A DNA stretch of 64,000 nt from Chryseobacterium sp. 7 (GCF_003663845.1 NZ_RCCA01000001.1:1798001-1862000), one strand, 5' to 3'; numbered from the stretch's first letter, positions 51,782 through 60,992 are shown. Numbers and translations: made by a program. Notes: generated by a model from the letters alone, not told the origin.

Positions 51782-53629
51782 TTAAAGGTTATTCTCAATG
51801 GCTCCTACGTTTTCTCTGTACAGTTCCAGAGGTTTATTCAGTAAAACAGCAATTACAGTCATTTGCTTGTCAAGTTTTTCCTTTGGAATATCAATATAAA
51901 TAATACCGGGTCTGTCACTCCAGTAAAGTTTATTGTAAATGGTATGAGACAGCATAGTGCCTTCACCCACAACTCTTATTCTGGCAATCCCGTTTTTTAT
52001 ACCTTTTAAAGCAATAGGGCCGGTAGGTGTTCCTTCAACAAAAAGATAAAGCGTCTGTTTGTCTTTTGATAATGCACTCATTCCGGAATAATGCCCATTC
52101 GGGAGTCCTTTTTCGGTTTCAAAAAGAGCTTCTGCATGCTTACTGATCCATTGTAAGGTTTCAGGATTTGTTTTAGGTGTTTTTCTGATCGTCATGTCAA
52201 GTCCATCACTGGTTAATCCTGAAGAAGTCAGGAGATTATTTCCATTATGAAGCATATTGGAAATATTGTAAACAGCTTCCAGGGTCTTCTTATTGTCTAA
52301 AATTTCGGACAGAGAACGTTCTTCTGTTTTAAAATCCTTCAAAAATATCGGTGGAGCATCAAAAGTGAGCTCAACAACAGTGACATCTTTGTCAAATTTC
52401 ATATTGGAAAAATGAACAGTCAGTGTTTTTTCACTATTGTAATCCATTGTAATAGCAGCAGTAGGATCTCCTATAATTTTTGCAGAAATAGGCTTAGTTG
52501 CCAGTCCATAGATCTTTGTAAAGTTTTTAGCTTCTTCCAGATAAAGAAATAATGATTTCTTAGAGGTAGAAAATGAAGATTTTCCTTTATAATTTTCAAA
52601 CGGAATGCCACGGATCGTTTCATAAATGGCGCGCTGATTTTTAGAGGTCCATCTTCCAAGGTTTTTCAGAATCTCCATTTGTTCTTCCGGAATAGTGCCG
52701 TCTGATTTCGGTCCAATATCAAGCAGAAGATTTCCTCCCATGCTGATGACATCTGCCAGGGTTCTGACAATCATATTGGGTGTTTTGTATGCTTTGTCAT
52801 AAGGTTGAAATCCCCAGGAATCATTCATCGTATAGCAAAGTTCCCAGTAAGGATTTTGAGGCGGAATAACCGGAACTCCTTGTTCAGGAGTATCATAATC
52901 TCCATGGTTGTTGAGCCTTGAATTGATAATAATATTGGAATTATATTTTTTGAGTAAATCAAGGGTTTGCGGGGCTTTCCACTCTTCGGAAGTATGCTCC
53001 CAATCTCCATCAAACCAAAGAAGATCCGGCGAATATTGAGAAGACAGTTCATTAAGCTGAGTTTGATAATAATTGATGAAATTCTGCCAGCGTTTCGGAT
53101 CATTCTTAATGTCGTAGCGCTTTTTTGTGCGGGTATTGATGTCGTAATACGGATGGCTCCAATCCGGTAAAGAAAAATAGAGACCGGTTTTTAATCCTGA
53201 TTTTTTCAATGCAGAAACAAAAGGGCTTAAAACATCTTTTTTGGCTAAAGACTGTTGAGGAATAGTAGTCGCATTTTCTGCTTTTGAGTTCCACAAAGCC
53301 ACACCATCATGATGTTTGGTGGTAATAACAGCATATTTCGCTCCGGATTCTTTAATCAGAGCTGCCCATTGTTCGGGCTGGTATTTTGAAGCTGAAAAAC
53401 CATTCAGCTGTTTCATGTAATTTTCGTGATTGATATAATTGTTGAAAAATGACCAGGATTCTGAAATTCCATTCACGGAATAAATTCCCCAGTGAATAAA
53501 AATACCCAGTTTGGCATTTTTAAACCATTCCATTTTTTTGCTGTTGTCAACAGTCTCCACTTGGGCATCAATACTACGTGCAGATAATATTAATCCAAGG
53601 AAAACAGCTTTAATCAGACTGTTTTTCAT
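51782..53629 (-). CDS. Alpha-L-fucosidase (GH29), secreted
   Basis: The ATG at 53629 is chosen because it begins a signal peptide (SLIKAVFLGLILSARSIDAQ); the frame continues upstream to 53671. The 615-residue enzyme has the GH29 barrel: FKNAKLGIFIHWGIYSVNG, KYAVITTKHHDGVALWNS, the nucleophile Asp in DLLWFDGDWE, and GGNLLLDIGPKSDGTIPEEQMEIL. C-terminal beta domains cover about 370-600. It removes alpha-L-fucose from glycans, in the periplasm or outside. No SusCD pair is adjacent. It is followed across the gap by the RiPP locus on the opposite strand. Confidence 0.92.
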   Translation of the reverse strand: MKNSLIKAVFLGLILSARSIDAQVETVDNSKKMEWFKNAKLGIFIHWGIYSVNGISESWSFFNNYINHENYMKQLNGFSASKYQPEQWAALIKESGAKYAVITTKHHDGVALWNSKAENATTIPQQSLAKKDVLSPFVSALKKSGLKTGLYFSLPDWSHPYYDINTRTKKRYDIKNDPKRWQNFINYYQTQLNELSSQYSPDLLWFDGDWEHTSEEWKAPQTLDLLKKYNSNIIINSRLNNHGDYDTPEQGVPVIPPQNPYWELCYTMNDSWGFQPYDKAYKTPNMIVRTLADVISMGGNLLLDIGPKSDGTIPEEQMEILKNLGRWTSKNQRAIYETIRGIPFENYKGKSSFSTSKKSLFLYLEEAKNFTKIYGLATKPISAKIIGDPTAAITMDYNSEKTLTVHFSNMKFDKDVTVVELTFDAPPIFLKDFKTEERSLSEILDNKKTLEAVYNISNMLHNGNNLLTSSGLTSDGLDMTIRKTPKTNPETLQWISKHAEALFETEKGLPNGHYSGMSALSKDKQTLYLFVEGTPTGPIALKGIKNGIARIRVVGEGTMLSHTIYNKLYWSDRPGIIYIDIPKEKLDKQMTVIAVLLNKPLELYRENVGAIENNL

Positions 53630-53785
53630 ATAAAGATTTATTTTAACATTAAATATAAATAAAGAATGCATTATAGCATAAAATAGTTTCTGATATTTAT
53701 TGATAAATGGCAGTAAAACGTTACTTATTATTGTATTTTTATAAATGGAACGCTTATTGCAAATTTTATCTGAAAAATATTGATT

Positions 53786-54007
53786 ATGAAAATTCCCATA
53801 GTATTAATGACGAGTTTGTTGGCAGTAGGGGTTTCTGCACAAACTAGCAAGCCAGTCAATAAAACGAAGAAACCCATAAAGAAAGTTAAAAAAGAGTCAG
53901 TGGTTAAAACACCGGAAAAACCAAAACCAGACAAGCCTGCAGTTATTGTGAAAAGAGACAGCGTTATTCCTCGTGGACATGGCTGTCCGGCTTGTGGAAT
54001 GGGATAA
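53786..54007 (+). CDS. MNIO-class RiPP precursor (chryseobasin/ChrA-like)
   Basis: The ATG at 53786 gives a 73-residue product. It has a Sec signal peptide (KIPIVLMTSLLAVGVSAQ), a Lys/Pro-rich spacer (about 20-60) and the C-terminus RDSVIPRGHGCPACGMG. The two cysteines in CPACGMG match the core of the ChrA-type peptides that MNIO (DUF692) enzymes modify in Chryseobacterium. The DUF692 gene begins 3 bp after the stop. Unlike classical RiPP precursors it carries a Sec signal, so export would be by Sec after modification. That order is inferred. Confidence 0.82.
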   Translation: MKIPIVLMTSLLAVGVSAQTSKPVNKTKKPIKKVKKESVVKTPEKPKPDKPAVIVKRDSVIPRGHGCPACGMG

Positions 54008-54010
54008 AAT

Positions 54011-55108
54011 ATGAACAAACCGCTGTTAGGAATATCAATGATGGCAGAAACAGATTTTGTTTCTGCTGTTTTGCCATTGTTACAAAGCAATTCGGTGGAT
54101 GTGCTGGAATGGTCTTTTGATACGCTTTATCACTCCCATGAACCAGACTGGCTTCGTGATCTTCTGAATTTTTATGCAGAAAATAACCGATTAATAGGGC
54201 ATGGTGTTTATTATTCCCTGTTTGATGCAAGATGGACAGGAAGGCAGGAAGAATGGCTGAAAAAGCTTAAAGAAGAAGTCAGCCTGCGGAAATACAATCA
54301 TATCACGGAACATTTTGGTTTCATGAATATCGAAAATTTTCACCAGGGAGTGCCGTTGCCTGTATCTTTGAATCCCAAAACCTTAGAGATAGGAAAAGAT
54401 AGGCTGTACAGACTTCAGGAGGCTGTAAATATTCCTGTAGGTATAGAAAATCTGGCCTTTTCGTTTTCTGTTGACGATGTTAAAGAACAAAGTGTTTTTC
54501 TGGATAAACTGACAGAAGATACCAATGGTTTTCTGATTCTAGATCTTCATAATATCTATTGCCAATCGTATAATTTTGAAGTAGAAATGCAGGAAATAAT
54601 TGATTTATATCCTTTGGAAAAAGTCAAAGAAATTCATCTTTCGGGAGGAAGCTGGCAGGAAAGTGCTTATGGAAAAAAGCAGGTGAGAAGAGATACGCAT
54701 GATGATGTTATACCAAAGGAGATTTTTTCTGTTTTACCCAGTGTACTGACACAATGTCAAAATCTTGAATATGTCATTATTGAAAGGCTTGGGCATACTT
54801 TGAAAACAGAAGAAGAAAAAGACGATTTTCTGAATGATTTTAATCAAGTTAAAGGCATTATTGAAGCTTCAGACTGGAAAGAAAATGAAAAAAAGAGCTG
54901 GAATAAAAAAGAGATAAAACTTTCAGAGAAACCTTTGGAAGATCTTGTTTTGTTTGAAGAGCAGTCAAGACTTACACGACTTCTTTTTGACAATGTAGAT
55001 GCGGAAACTATTAAAGATCAGGATTTTCATTATTTTAAAACCGAAAAATGGGATCCGGAAATGATTCTTACGGCTCAGAATATCATTAAAAAATGGAATC
55101 CTTATTAA
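54011..55108 (+). CDS. MNIO family (DUF692) RiPP-modifying enzyme, ChrH-like
   Basis: The 365-residue protein has a TIM barrel with the metal-binding residues of the MbnB/TglH/ChrH family. These are His64 (LIGHGV), His101 (ITEHFGFMN), Glu146 (GIENLAFSFS), Asp178 and His180 (ILDLHNIY), His209 (EIHLSGG) and Asp228 and His230 (RDTHDDV). MNIO enzymes use multinuclear iron to rearrange cysteine residues of precursor peptides; the preceding gene supplies one (CPACGMG). Residues about 290-365 form an extension outside the barrel that could recognise the substrate, replacing a separate partner protein. No partner gene is seen. Confidence 0.85.
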   Translation: MNKPLLGISMMAETDFVSAVLPLLQSNSVDVLEWSFDTLYHSHEPDWLRDLLNFYAENNRLIGHGVYYSLFDARWTGRQEEWLKKLKEEVSLRKYNHITEHFGFMNIENFHQGVPLPVSLNPKTLEIGKDRLYRLQEAVNIPVGIENLAFSFSVDDVKEQSVFLDKLTEDTNGFLILDLHNIYCQSYNFEVEMQEIIDLYPLEKVKEIHLSGGSWQESAYGKKQVRRDTHDDVIPKEIFSVLPSVLTQCQNLEYVIIERLGHTLKTEEEKDDFLNDFNQVKGIIEASDWKENEKKSWNKKEIKLSEKPLEDLVLFEEQSRLTRLLFDNVDAETIKDQDFHYFKTEKWDPEMILTAQNIIKKWNPY

Positions 55109-55141
55109 TTCATTTTTACCTGATAACCAAAATCAAATTAT

Positions 55142-55633
55142 ATGAAAATGACAACACTCGTATTGATCATTACCGCTGTTCTCACTGCTTTGATTGGAGG
55201 ACTTTTCTATGCTTATTCATGCTCGGTTGTTCTTGGATTAGGAAAACTTTCCGATGCTGAATACCTAAAAGCAATGCAGAACATTAACCGGGAAATTCTC
55301 AATCCGGTCTTTTTTATGAGTTTTATGGGAACAGCAATTCTTCTTCCGGTATCTGCCTTTTTATTCCGTGGACATCAGCCTGTTTTTATTTTTCTTTTAT
55401 TGGCAACGCTGGCTTATCTTATTGGAGTTTTTGGAGTAACAGTTGTCGGAAATGTTCCAATGAATGATACTCTGGATAAGTTTGATATCTCGGGCTCTAC
55501 AACAGAAGCAATCAAACAGATGCGTGATAATTTTGAAAACAGATGGAACTTCCTGAATAATATAAGAACGGTCTTCTCCGTCATTTCAATCATTTTTGTA
55601 GTCTGTGCCTGTATGTGGAACAAGGATATTTAA
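55142..55633 (+). CDS. DUF1772 (anthrone oxygenase family) membrane protein
   Basis: The 163-residue protein has four transmembrane segments, starting LVLIITAVLTALIGGLFYAYSCSVVLGLGKLSDAEYLKAMQNINREI. It ends NNIRTVFSVISIIFVVCACMW. This is the pattern of DUF1772, related to fungal anthrone oxygenases; the bacterial role is unknown. It is the third gene of the MNIO unit, 33 bp downstream of the DUF692 gene. A part in peptide maturation or transport is possible but unsupported. Confidence 0.85.
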   Translation: MKMTTLVLIITAVLTALIGGLFYAYSCSVVLGLGKLSDAEYLKAMQNINREILNPVFFMSFMGTAILLPVSAFLFRGHQPVFIFLLLATLAYLIGVFGVTVVGNVPMNDTLDKFDISGSTTEAIKQMRDNFENRWNFLNNIRTVFSVISIIFVVCACMWNKDI

Positions 55634-55801
55634 AAAAGAAAATTAGGTAGAAATACGCAATAATTATATTCGGTATTTCTACGGATGTGTAAGAATGGTT
55701 TTATTCAGATATTTGTGTTGTTAGCAAGACAAAACAGATTTTAACATTTTCAATGTTGAAAAAAGATTTATAACCAAGAAGACTTCAATTTCAAACAAGA
55801 G

Positions 55802-55826
55802 AAAAGGCAGCCAATGGCTGCCTTTT
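55802..55826. terminator. Bidirectional terminator between the RiPP unit and rpe
   Basis: AAAAGGCAGCC (55802-55812) and GGCTGCCTTTT (55816-55826) form an 11-bp stem with a 3-nt loop and flanking A/T, suited to both convergent directions. Confidence 0.85.
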
Positions 55827-55852
55827 GTTTATTATTAAGATAAGCTGACCTG

Positions 55853-56503
55853 TTAAATCTTTAGAAGTTCAATGGTTCTTTCAGGGCTTTCTGTTGAGAA
55901 AACAGCATTTCCAGCTACAAGAACATCAGCTCCGGCTTCAAAAAGTTTAGAAGCATTGTCAAGATTTACACCGCCATCTATTTCGATAAGCGCTGTAGAG
56001 TTATTGCTTAGGATCAGATCTTTGGTTTCAGCAATCTTTTTGTAGGTGTTTTCAATGAATTTCTGGCCTCCAAATCCTGGGTTTACGCTCATCAACAATA
56101 CAAGATCTACATCTGCAATAATATCTTCAAGCATTAATACCGGAGTGGAAGGGTTTAAAACAACACCTGCTTTTGCTCCCTTGCTCTGAATATGATGAAT
56201 AGTTCTGTGAAGGTGAGTACATGCCTCATAATGTACAGAAATAAGATCTGCACCATGATTGATGAATTCATCAACATATTTTTCAGGTTCCACAATCATC
56301 AGGTGAACATCTACGAATTTTTTGGCATGCTGCTGAACAGTTTTCATCACCGGAAAACCAAATGAAATGTTAGGAACAAATCTGCCGTCCATTACATCAA
56401 TGTGGAACCAGTCGGCCTGAGAGTTGTTCAGCATTTCAATGTCTCTTTGCAGGTTCCCAAAGTCTGCAGATAAAAGGGATGGAGCAATAAGCTTCGTTTT
56501 CAT
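55853..56503 (-). CDS. rpe: Ribulose-phosphate 3-epimerase
   Basis: The 216-residue TIM-barrel enzyme interconverts ribulose 5-phosphate and xylulose 5-phosphate. IAPSLLSADFGNLQRDIEML, the metal site HIDVMDGRFVPNISFG, VHLMIVEPEKYVDEFI, LMSVNPGFGGQKFIENTYKKI and EIDGGVN are all intact. Length is normal. It is a single gene in front of the M42 peptidase gene region, with which it shares strand but a 117-bp gap. Confidence 0.96.
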   Translation of the reverse strand: MKTKLIAPSLLSADFGNLQRDIEMLNNSQADWFHIDVMDGRFVPNISFGFPVMKTVQQHAKKFVDVHLMIVEPEKYVDEFINHGADLISVHYEACTHLHRTIHHIQSKGAKAGVVLNPSTPVLMLEDIIADVDLVLLMSVNPGFGGQKFIENTYKKIAETKDLILSNNSTALIEIDGGVNLDNASKLFEAGADVLVAGNAVFSTESPERTIELLKI

Positions 56504-56620
56504 TTTTACTTTATATTAGATATTTAGAGTCAGGAACCAAGAATCAAAATAGGTTGAAAACAAATGTTTTATGGTCATACTTTAATTGTCTTGAATCTTG
56601 TGTCTTGCATCTTGATTCTA

Positions 56621-57694
56621 CTAATGATACTTCAGTTTCATTTCCGGCTTGATCTTAAGAATGGTTTCGTAGATGAGCTTAATTACATTACCTACATCTT
56701 CTTTAGCAACCATCTCTACTGTAGTATGCATATAACGCAAAGGTAAGGAAATTAACGCACTTGGTACTCCGCCGTTAGAATGAGCAAAGGCATCTGTATC
56801 TGTTCCTGTAGCTCTGCTTGCGGCCGCTCTTTGGAAAGGTATTTTTTTAGCTTTTGCAGTGTCAATAATCAGTTCTCTGATGGTGTGATGAACACTTGGG
56901 GCGAAGAAGACTACCGGTCCTGCACCACATTTCTGATCTCCCTCTTTTTTCTTTTCGATCATTGGGGTAGTGGTATCGTGGGTAACATCCGTTACAATCG
57001 CGATATTAGGTTTGATGGTATCAGCAATCATGTCTGCTCCGTATAAACCAACTTCTTCCTGTACAGAATTGGTAATATAAAGCCCGAAAGGAATAGATTT
57101 TTTATTTTCTTTTAAAAGTCTTGCTACTTCAGCAATCATAAAACCTCCGATTCTATTGTCTAATGCTCTGCAAACGAAATATCTGTCGTTCATTTCAAAG
57201 AATTCATCAGGGTAAGTAATCATGCAGCCCACAAAAATTCCCATTTCTTCAACTTCTTTTTTAGAAGTTGCACCACAGTCGATAAAGATATTTTCGATTT
57301 TTGGAGTAGGCTCATTTTGATTGGTTCTTGTATGGATAGCCGGCCATCCGAATACTCCTTTTACAATTCCTTTTTCTCCGTGAATATGAACCACTTTTGA
57401 AGGAGCAATTGTCTGGTCTGAACCTCCGTTTCTGATAACATAAATTAATCCGTCATCTGTAATATAATTAACGTACCACGAAATTTCATCAGCATGGGCT
57501 TCAATCACTACTTTAAATTCGGCTTCCGGATTAATGATCCCATAACAGGTTCCGTAATGGTCTACTTCTATTTTGTCTACATAAGGTCTGATATAGTTCA
57601 TCCAGACTTCCTGTCCTTTGTGTTCGTAACCTGTTGGCGACGAAGTATTTAAATAATTTTCTAAAAATTTCAAAGATTTCTTTTCAAATTTCAT
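56621..57694 (-). CDS. M42 family metallopeptidase (glutamyl aminopeptidase/endoglucanase-like)
   Basis: The 357-residue di-zinc aminopeptidase has the M42 signatures NTSSPTGYEHKGQEVW, IEAHADEISWYVNYI, the metal-ligand region CRALDNRIGGFMIAEVARLL, catalytic NSVQEEVGLYGADM, IVTDVTHD and the late THis motif (RYMHTTVEMVAKEDV). It probably cleaves N-terminal residues from peptides and assembles into a dodecamer. Its neighbour on the other strand, DUF4294, is conserved next to it in many flavobacteria as far as I recall. Confidence 0.93.
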   Translation of the reverse strand: MKFEKKSLKFLENYLNTSSPTGYEHKGQEVWMNYIRPYVDKIEVDHYGTCYGIINPEAEFKVVIEAHADEISWYVNYITDDGLIYVIRNGGSDQTIAPSKVVHIHGEKGIVKGVFGWPAIHTRTNQNEPTPKIENIFIDCGATSKKEVEEMGIFVGCMITYPDEFFEMNDRYFVCRALDNRIGGFMIAEVARLLKENKKSIPFGLYITNSVQEEVGLYGADMIADTIKPNIAIVTDVTHDTTTPMIEKKKEGDQKCGAGPVVFFAPSVHHTIRELIIDTAKAKKIPFQRAAASRATGTDTDAFAHSNGGVPSALISLPLRYMHTTVEMVAKEDVGNVIKLIYETILKIKPEMKLKYH

Positions 57695-57745
57695 AAAAAG
57701 GAATGATTTTTGCGTTTAATTTTTGTTCTTATAAGTGTAAAAATA

Positions 57746-58450
57746 ATGAATTTTAGTAAGATTATCTGCCTTTTTATATTCTTTTTTGGAGTCAGTGTTT
57801 TTGGTCAAAAAGATGGGATAGTGGCAAAACCGCTCAATCAATATCCACCTGAATTGCTGAAAGTGGATGAATTTGGCAATAAGTATTATTACGACGAACA
57901 GCAGAAGATCAAAGTTTACGAGATCAATGGTGAACCTGTAGTAGTACTGGATGAACTGGTTTTGGTGAATAAACCGAGATTTAATAATCAGCTGGATAAG
58001 AATTACTATTATTTTCTCAATAAAAAGCTGTACAGGGTATATCCGCTATTTGTGACTGCATTACAGCAATATAGGGACATACAGGTAGATATGAATGATA
58101 TGGACAGCAAAGCCAAAAGAAAATTTGTAAGAGAAAGACAGAATATGCTTGCTGATCAGTATGAAAAACAGCTGAGAGATCTTACCACAACCGAAGGACA
58201 GGTTTTTGCCAAGCTGATGAACAGGGCTACCGGAAAAAATGTATATGAAATTATTAAAGAACTGAGAGGAGGATGGAGCGCTTTTTGGTGGAATGTAAAA
58301 GGAAAAATGGCTGATATTGATTTGAAAGACCGCTATGATCCCCACAATAACAGAACCGATGAATTTATAGAATCACTGCTTCAGTCCAACTGGAATTCAG
58401 GCTATCTGCAGCCTTACCCGGGAGCTAATGATTTTAAAGTTAAGAAATAA
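57746..58450 (+). CDS. DUF4294 domain-containing protein
   Basis: The ATG at 57746 gives a 234-residue product with signal peptide (FSKIICLFIFFFGVSVFGQ); the frame starts at 57710 without one. The mature region LVLVNKPRFNNQLDKNYYYFLNKKLYRVYPLFVTALQQYRDIQVDMNDMDSKAKRKFVRERQNMLADQYEKQLRDLTTTEGQVFAKLMNRATG matches DUF4294, a Bacteroidota family of periplasmic helical proteins of unknown role. It is divergent from the M42 gene. The terminator directly follows. Confidence 0.88.
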   Translation: MNFSKIICLFIFFFGVSVFGQKDGIVAKPLNQYPPELLKVDEFGNKYYYDEQQKIKVYEINGEPVVVLDELVLVNKPRFNNQLDKNYYYFLNKKLYRVYPLFVTALQQYRDIQVDMNDMDSKAKRKFVRERQNMLADQYEKQLRDLTTTEGQVFAKLMNRATGKNVYEIIKELRGGWSAFWWNVKGKMADIDLKDRYDPHNNRTDEFIESLLQSNWNSGYLQPYPGANDFKVKK

Positions 58451-58453
58451 TAT

Positions 58454-58490
58454 AAATTCCTGTAAGGTCACTTACAGGAATTTTTCTTTT
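58454..58490 (+). terminator. Terminator of DUF4294 gene
   Basis: AAATTCCTGTAA (58454-58465) pairs with TTACAGGAATTT (58472-58483), followed by T-rich bases. It overlaps the end of the convergent Nudix gene. Confidence 0.8.
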
Positions 58491-58888
58491 AATTTATCGA
58501 ATACAATCTTATCTACTGGAAGAGGAAAAGGATTGTCTGGTCTGTCTATGTCAATCCATTCTGTTTTTTCAATGCAGGGATCCAGAATAATAAAATCTTC
58601 CTCATTTGCTATATCTACTATATAGTAAATAGTAAGAAGCTGCTCATTTTCTTTGAAACGCGATACCAGAAAGCTTTCCTGAGTATAGAAATGTTCCAGA
58701 ATATTGATCTTCACATTCAGTTCTTCATCAAATTCACGATGCAGACACTCCAGAACTCCTTCACCATATTCCAACCCGCCACCCGGGAATTTCATTAAAG
58801 GTTCGCCGGCATATTCTTCAAATAATGTAAGAACCTGTTTGTCTTTTACCGCACATGCATACACTCTAATGTTGATCTTATCTATCAT
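58472..58888 (-). CDS. Nudix hydrolase
   Basis: The 138-residue protein has the Nudix box GGGLEYGEGVLECLHREFDEEL (residues about 36-57), with the catalytic REFDEEL helix intact. It hydrolyses a nucleoside diphosphate linked to another moiety; specificity cannot be read from the sequence. The N-terminal INIRVYACAVKDKQVLTLFEEY is typical. It is a single gene. Confidence 0.9.
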   Translation of the reverse strand: MIDKINIRVYACAVKDKQVLTLFEEYAGEPLMKFPGGGLEYGEGVLECLHREFDEELNVKINILEHFYTQESFLVSRFKENEQLLTIYYIVDIANEEDFIILDPCIEKTEWIDIDRPDNPFPLPVDKIVFDKLKEKFL

Positions 58889-58940
58889 ATATATAATGTA
58901 TAATATTTGTATAGCTAATGTAAGGAAATTTGTTGAGAAA

Positions 58941-58973
58941 AAGCTGGAAGTTGGAAGTGCGAAGCTGGAAGTT
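58941..58973. repeat. AAGCTGGAAGTT repeat
   Basis: AAGCTGGAAGTT occurs at 58941-58952 and 58962-58973 (21-bp period), and its complement core CCAACTTCC recurs near 59078-59085. This is a low-complexity intergenic repeat typical of the group. Confidence 0.6.
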
Positions 58974-59088
58974 TAATACGATCTATTTTTAATAATCTTG
59001 AATCAACATATCTTATATATTGATTATTATTTTGAAATAAAAAATCAAAATTAATTAAACAGTCGGTTGTAAATATCCAACTTCCATT

Positions 59089-59762
59089 CTATAATTTAAT
59101 GGCATTAATCATCTCTCTTTTTCCCGGAGGTCCCTGTTTTTTCTCAACCTGGAAATTCAGTTCCTGAAGGATTCTTCTTACACTGCCTTTAGAAGAGTAG
59201 GTGGTTAATAATCCGTTAATAGCCATTTTGTCAGATACCAGTTCAAATAAGGGCTTTTCCCAAAGGTCAGGCTGCACTCTGGCTCCAAAACAATCAAAGT
59301 AAACAAGATTGATTTTGGGCAGATCTATGTCTTTCAGGTCAAAAAATCACATTCTATCTTTTTTAAGTTGAATCCACTAATGATTTCTACTGACTTTTCC
59401 CAATCTGCCAGATGAATTTTCTGATAAATATTTTTAAACTCAGGATTGTCAAAAAGCTCAAAGTAAGCTAAATCCTTAACTTCGGATTCATTTATGGGGT
59501 ATTTTTCCAGAGAAAAATAATTAATGACATGATTTTTGTCAGTTTTTAAATATTCATTAATTGTCACCAAAACATTCAAACCTGTTCCAAAACCGAGTTC
59601 TAAAATATTAATTTCGTAATCATTTATCAAATTTAATCCATTTTTAATAAACACATGTTCGGCTTCCTGAAGTGCTCCATGGTGAGAATGATAATTTTCA
59701 TTTAATTCATTGATAAACAATGTTTTACTTCCGTCGTTTGTGGTCTTAATCTCTCTTTTCAA
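59089..59762 (-). pseudogene. mnmD-like tRNA (5-methylaminomethyl-2-thiouridylate) methyltransferase, frameshifted
   Basis: Two frames together match the DUF752/MnmD methyltransferase. The first frame (59334-59762) holds the N-terminus KREIKTTNDGSKTLFINELNENYHSHHGALQEAEHVFIKN and the SAM motif ILELGFGTGLN, to KKIECDFLT. The second (59089-59277) holds CFGARVQPDLWEKPLFELVSDKM and GLLTTYSSKGSVRRILQELNFQVEKKQGPPGKREM. A single missing base in an A6 run (59341-59346) separates them. One base restored gives an intact reading, so either a real inactivating mutation or a sequencing error is involved. The family methylates the wobble U34 of tRNA. Confidence 0.85.
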
Positions 59763-59814
59763 GCTATTTTTTTGTCAAATTTACTCTAAAATTTTTATAT
59801 TTAGAAAATTATGT

Positions 59815-59822
59815 TAAATTTG
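59815..59822 (+). promoter_or_regulatory. ilvE promoter -7 element
   Basis: TAAATTTG at 59815-59822 matches TAnnTTTG, 25 bp before the ilvE ATG. The -33 region (TTTT near 59792) is weak. Confidence 0.55.
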
Positions 59823-59847
59823 TAGAACATCGTAAAAATTTTAAAAA

Positions 59848-60918
59848 ATGATAATTCAAAAAACTGAAAACTCCAGAATTTCTACATTTGACCCTAACAA
59901 TTTTTCATTTGGTGGTACTTTCATTGATCATATGATTATATGTGAGTACGAAGACGGAAAATGGGGAGATGTAAAATTAGTTCCTTACGGTCCAATACCA
60001 TTTACACCTGCCATGATGGGAGTAAACTATGGACAAGCTTGTTTTGAAGGTATGAAAGCCTATAAAGACAAAGACGGGCAGGTTTTCCTTTTCAGGCCTG
60101 AAAAGAATTTTGAACGTATCAATAAATCGGCAAAGCGTCTTGCGATGCCTGAGGTAACTGAAGAAATGTTTTTAGACGGATTAAAAGCATTGGTAGATAT
60201 CGATAGAGAGTGGATTCCACAGGGGGAAGGAATGTCTCTTTATATCAGACCATTGATTTTTGCTACGGAAGAAGCTTTGAAAGCAAGAGTATCTAATAAA
60301 TATATGTTTGCCATCGTTGCAACACCAGCAAAGAGCTACTATTCTGAGCCGGTATCTGTAAAAATCTCTGATCACTATTCAAGAGCGGCAAACGGAGGCG
60401 TAGGTTCTGCAAAAGCTGCAGGAAACTATGCTGCTTCTTTTTATCCGACTCAATTGGCAATCGAAGAAGGTTACGAACAAATCATCTGGACGGATGATGC
60501 TACCCACGAATATTTTGAAGAGAGTGGTACAATGAACGTATTTGTAAGAATCAATGATACGATCTATACCCCTCCAACGTCTGAGAAAATTCTGGACGGG
60601 GTAACAAGAGACAGTTTCATCCAATTAGCTAAGAAAAGAGGAATCGAAGTAAAAGTAGAACCAATTCCTGTGAAAACAGTTATTGAAGCTTTGAAAGGAG
60701 GATCTCTTAAAGAAGTATGGGGAGTAGGTACAGCGGTTGTTACTACTCAGTTCCAGGCTTTAGGATACCAAGGAGAGAAATTAGAGCTTCCGAGATTATC
60801 TGATGAAGAAAGCTTTGCTGCACTTCTTAAGAAAGATTTGGTAGACCTTCAAAACAACCTGTCTGAAGATCCTTTCGGATGGAGAGTGATTGTAGACCAC
60901 GCTCTTGAAACAGTTTAA
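59848..60918 (+). CDS. ilvE: Branched-chain amino acid aminotransferase
   Basis: The 356-residue class IV PLP enzyme interconverts Leu, Ile, Val and their 2-oxo acids. Motifs are FTPAMMGVNYGQACFEGMKAYKDKDG, FRPEKNFERINKSAKRLAMPEV, the PLP-lysine region GGVGSAKAAGNYAAS, EEGYEQIIWTDDATHEYFEESGTMN and VWGVGTAVVTTQFQAL. It is a single gene. Its terminator hairpin (60940-60949 with 62371-62380) has been split by the insertion element that follows. Confidence 0.95.
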   Translation: MIIQKTENSRISTFDPNNFSFGGTFIDHMIICEYEDGKWGDVKLVPYGPIPFTPAMMGVNYGQACFEGMKAYKDKDGQVFLFRPEKNFERINKSAKRLAMPEVTEEMFLDGLKALVDIDREWIPQGEGMSLYIRPLIFATEEALKARVSNKYMFAIVATPAKSYYSEPVSVKISDHYSRAANGGVGSAKAAGNYAASFYPTQLAIEEGYEQIIWTDDATHEYFEESGTMNVFVRINDTIYTPPTSEKILDGVTRDSFIQLAKKRGIEVKVEPIPVKTVIEALKGGSLKEVWGVGTAVVTTQFQALGYQGEKLELPRLSDEESFAALLKKDLVDLQNNLSEDPFGWRVIVDHALETV

Positions 60919-60964
60919 CAGTATTTAAATAATGATATGAAAGCCGGGATTTTTCCTAGTCATG

Positions 60965-60992
60965 GTCGGAAGATTTTTTCTTCCGACTTTTT
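60965..60992 (+). terminator. Terminator-like hairpin inside the IS left end
   Basis: GTCGGAAG (60965-60972) and CTTCCGAC (60980-60987) with an ATTTTTT loop and five T after the stem. It can stop ilvE readthrough. Confidence 0.75.

Noticed and set aside
56574..56620. TCTTGAATCTTG-like degenerate repeats before the M42 gene
   Set aside because: It is a short low-complexity stretch with no periodic unit long enough to call a repeat element.
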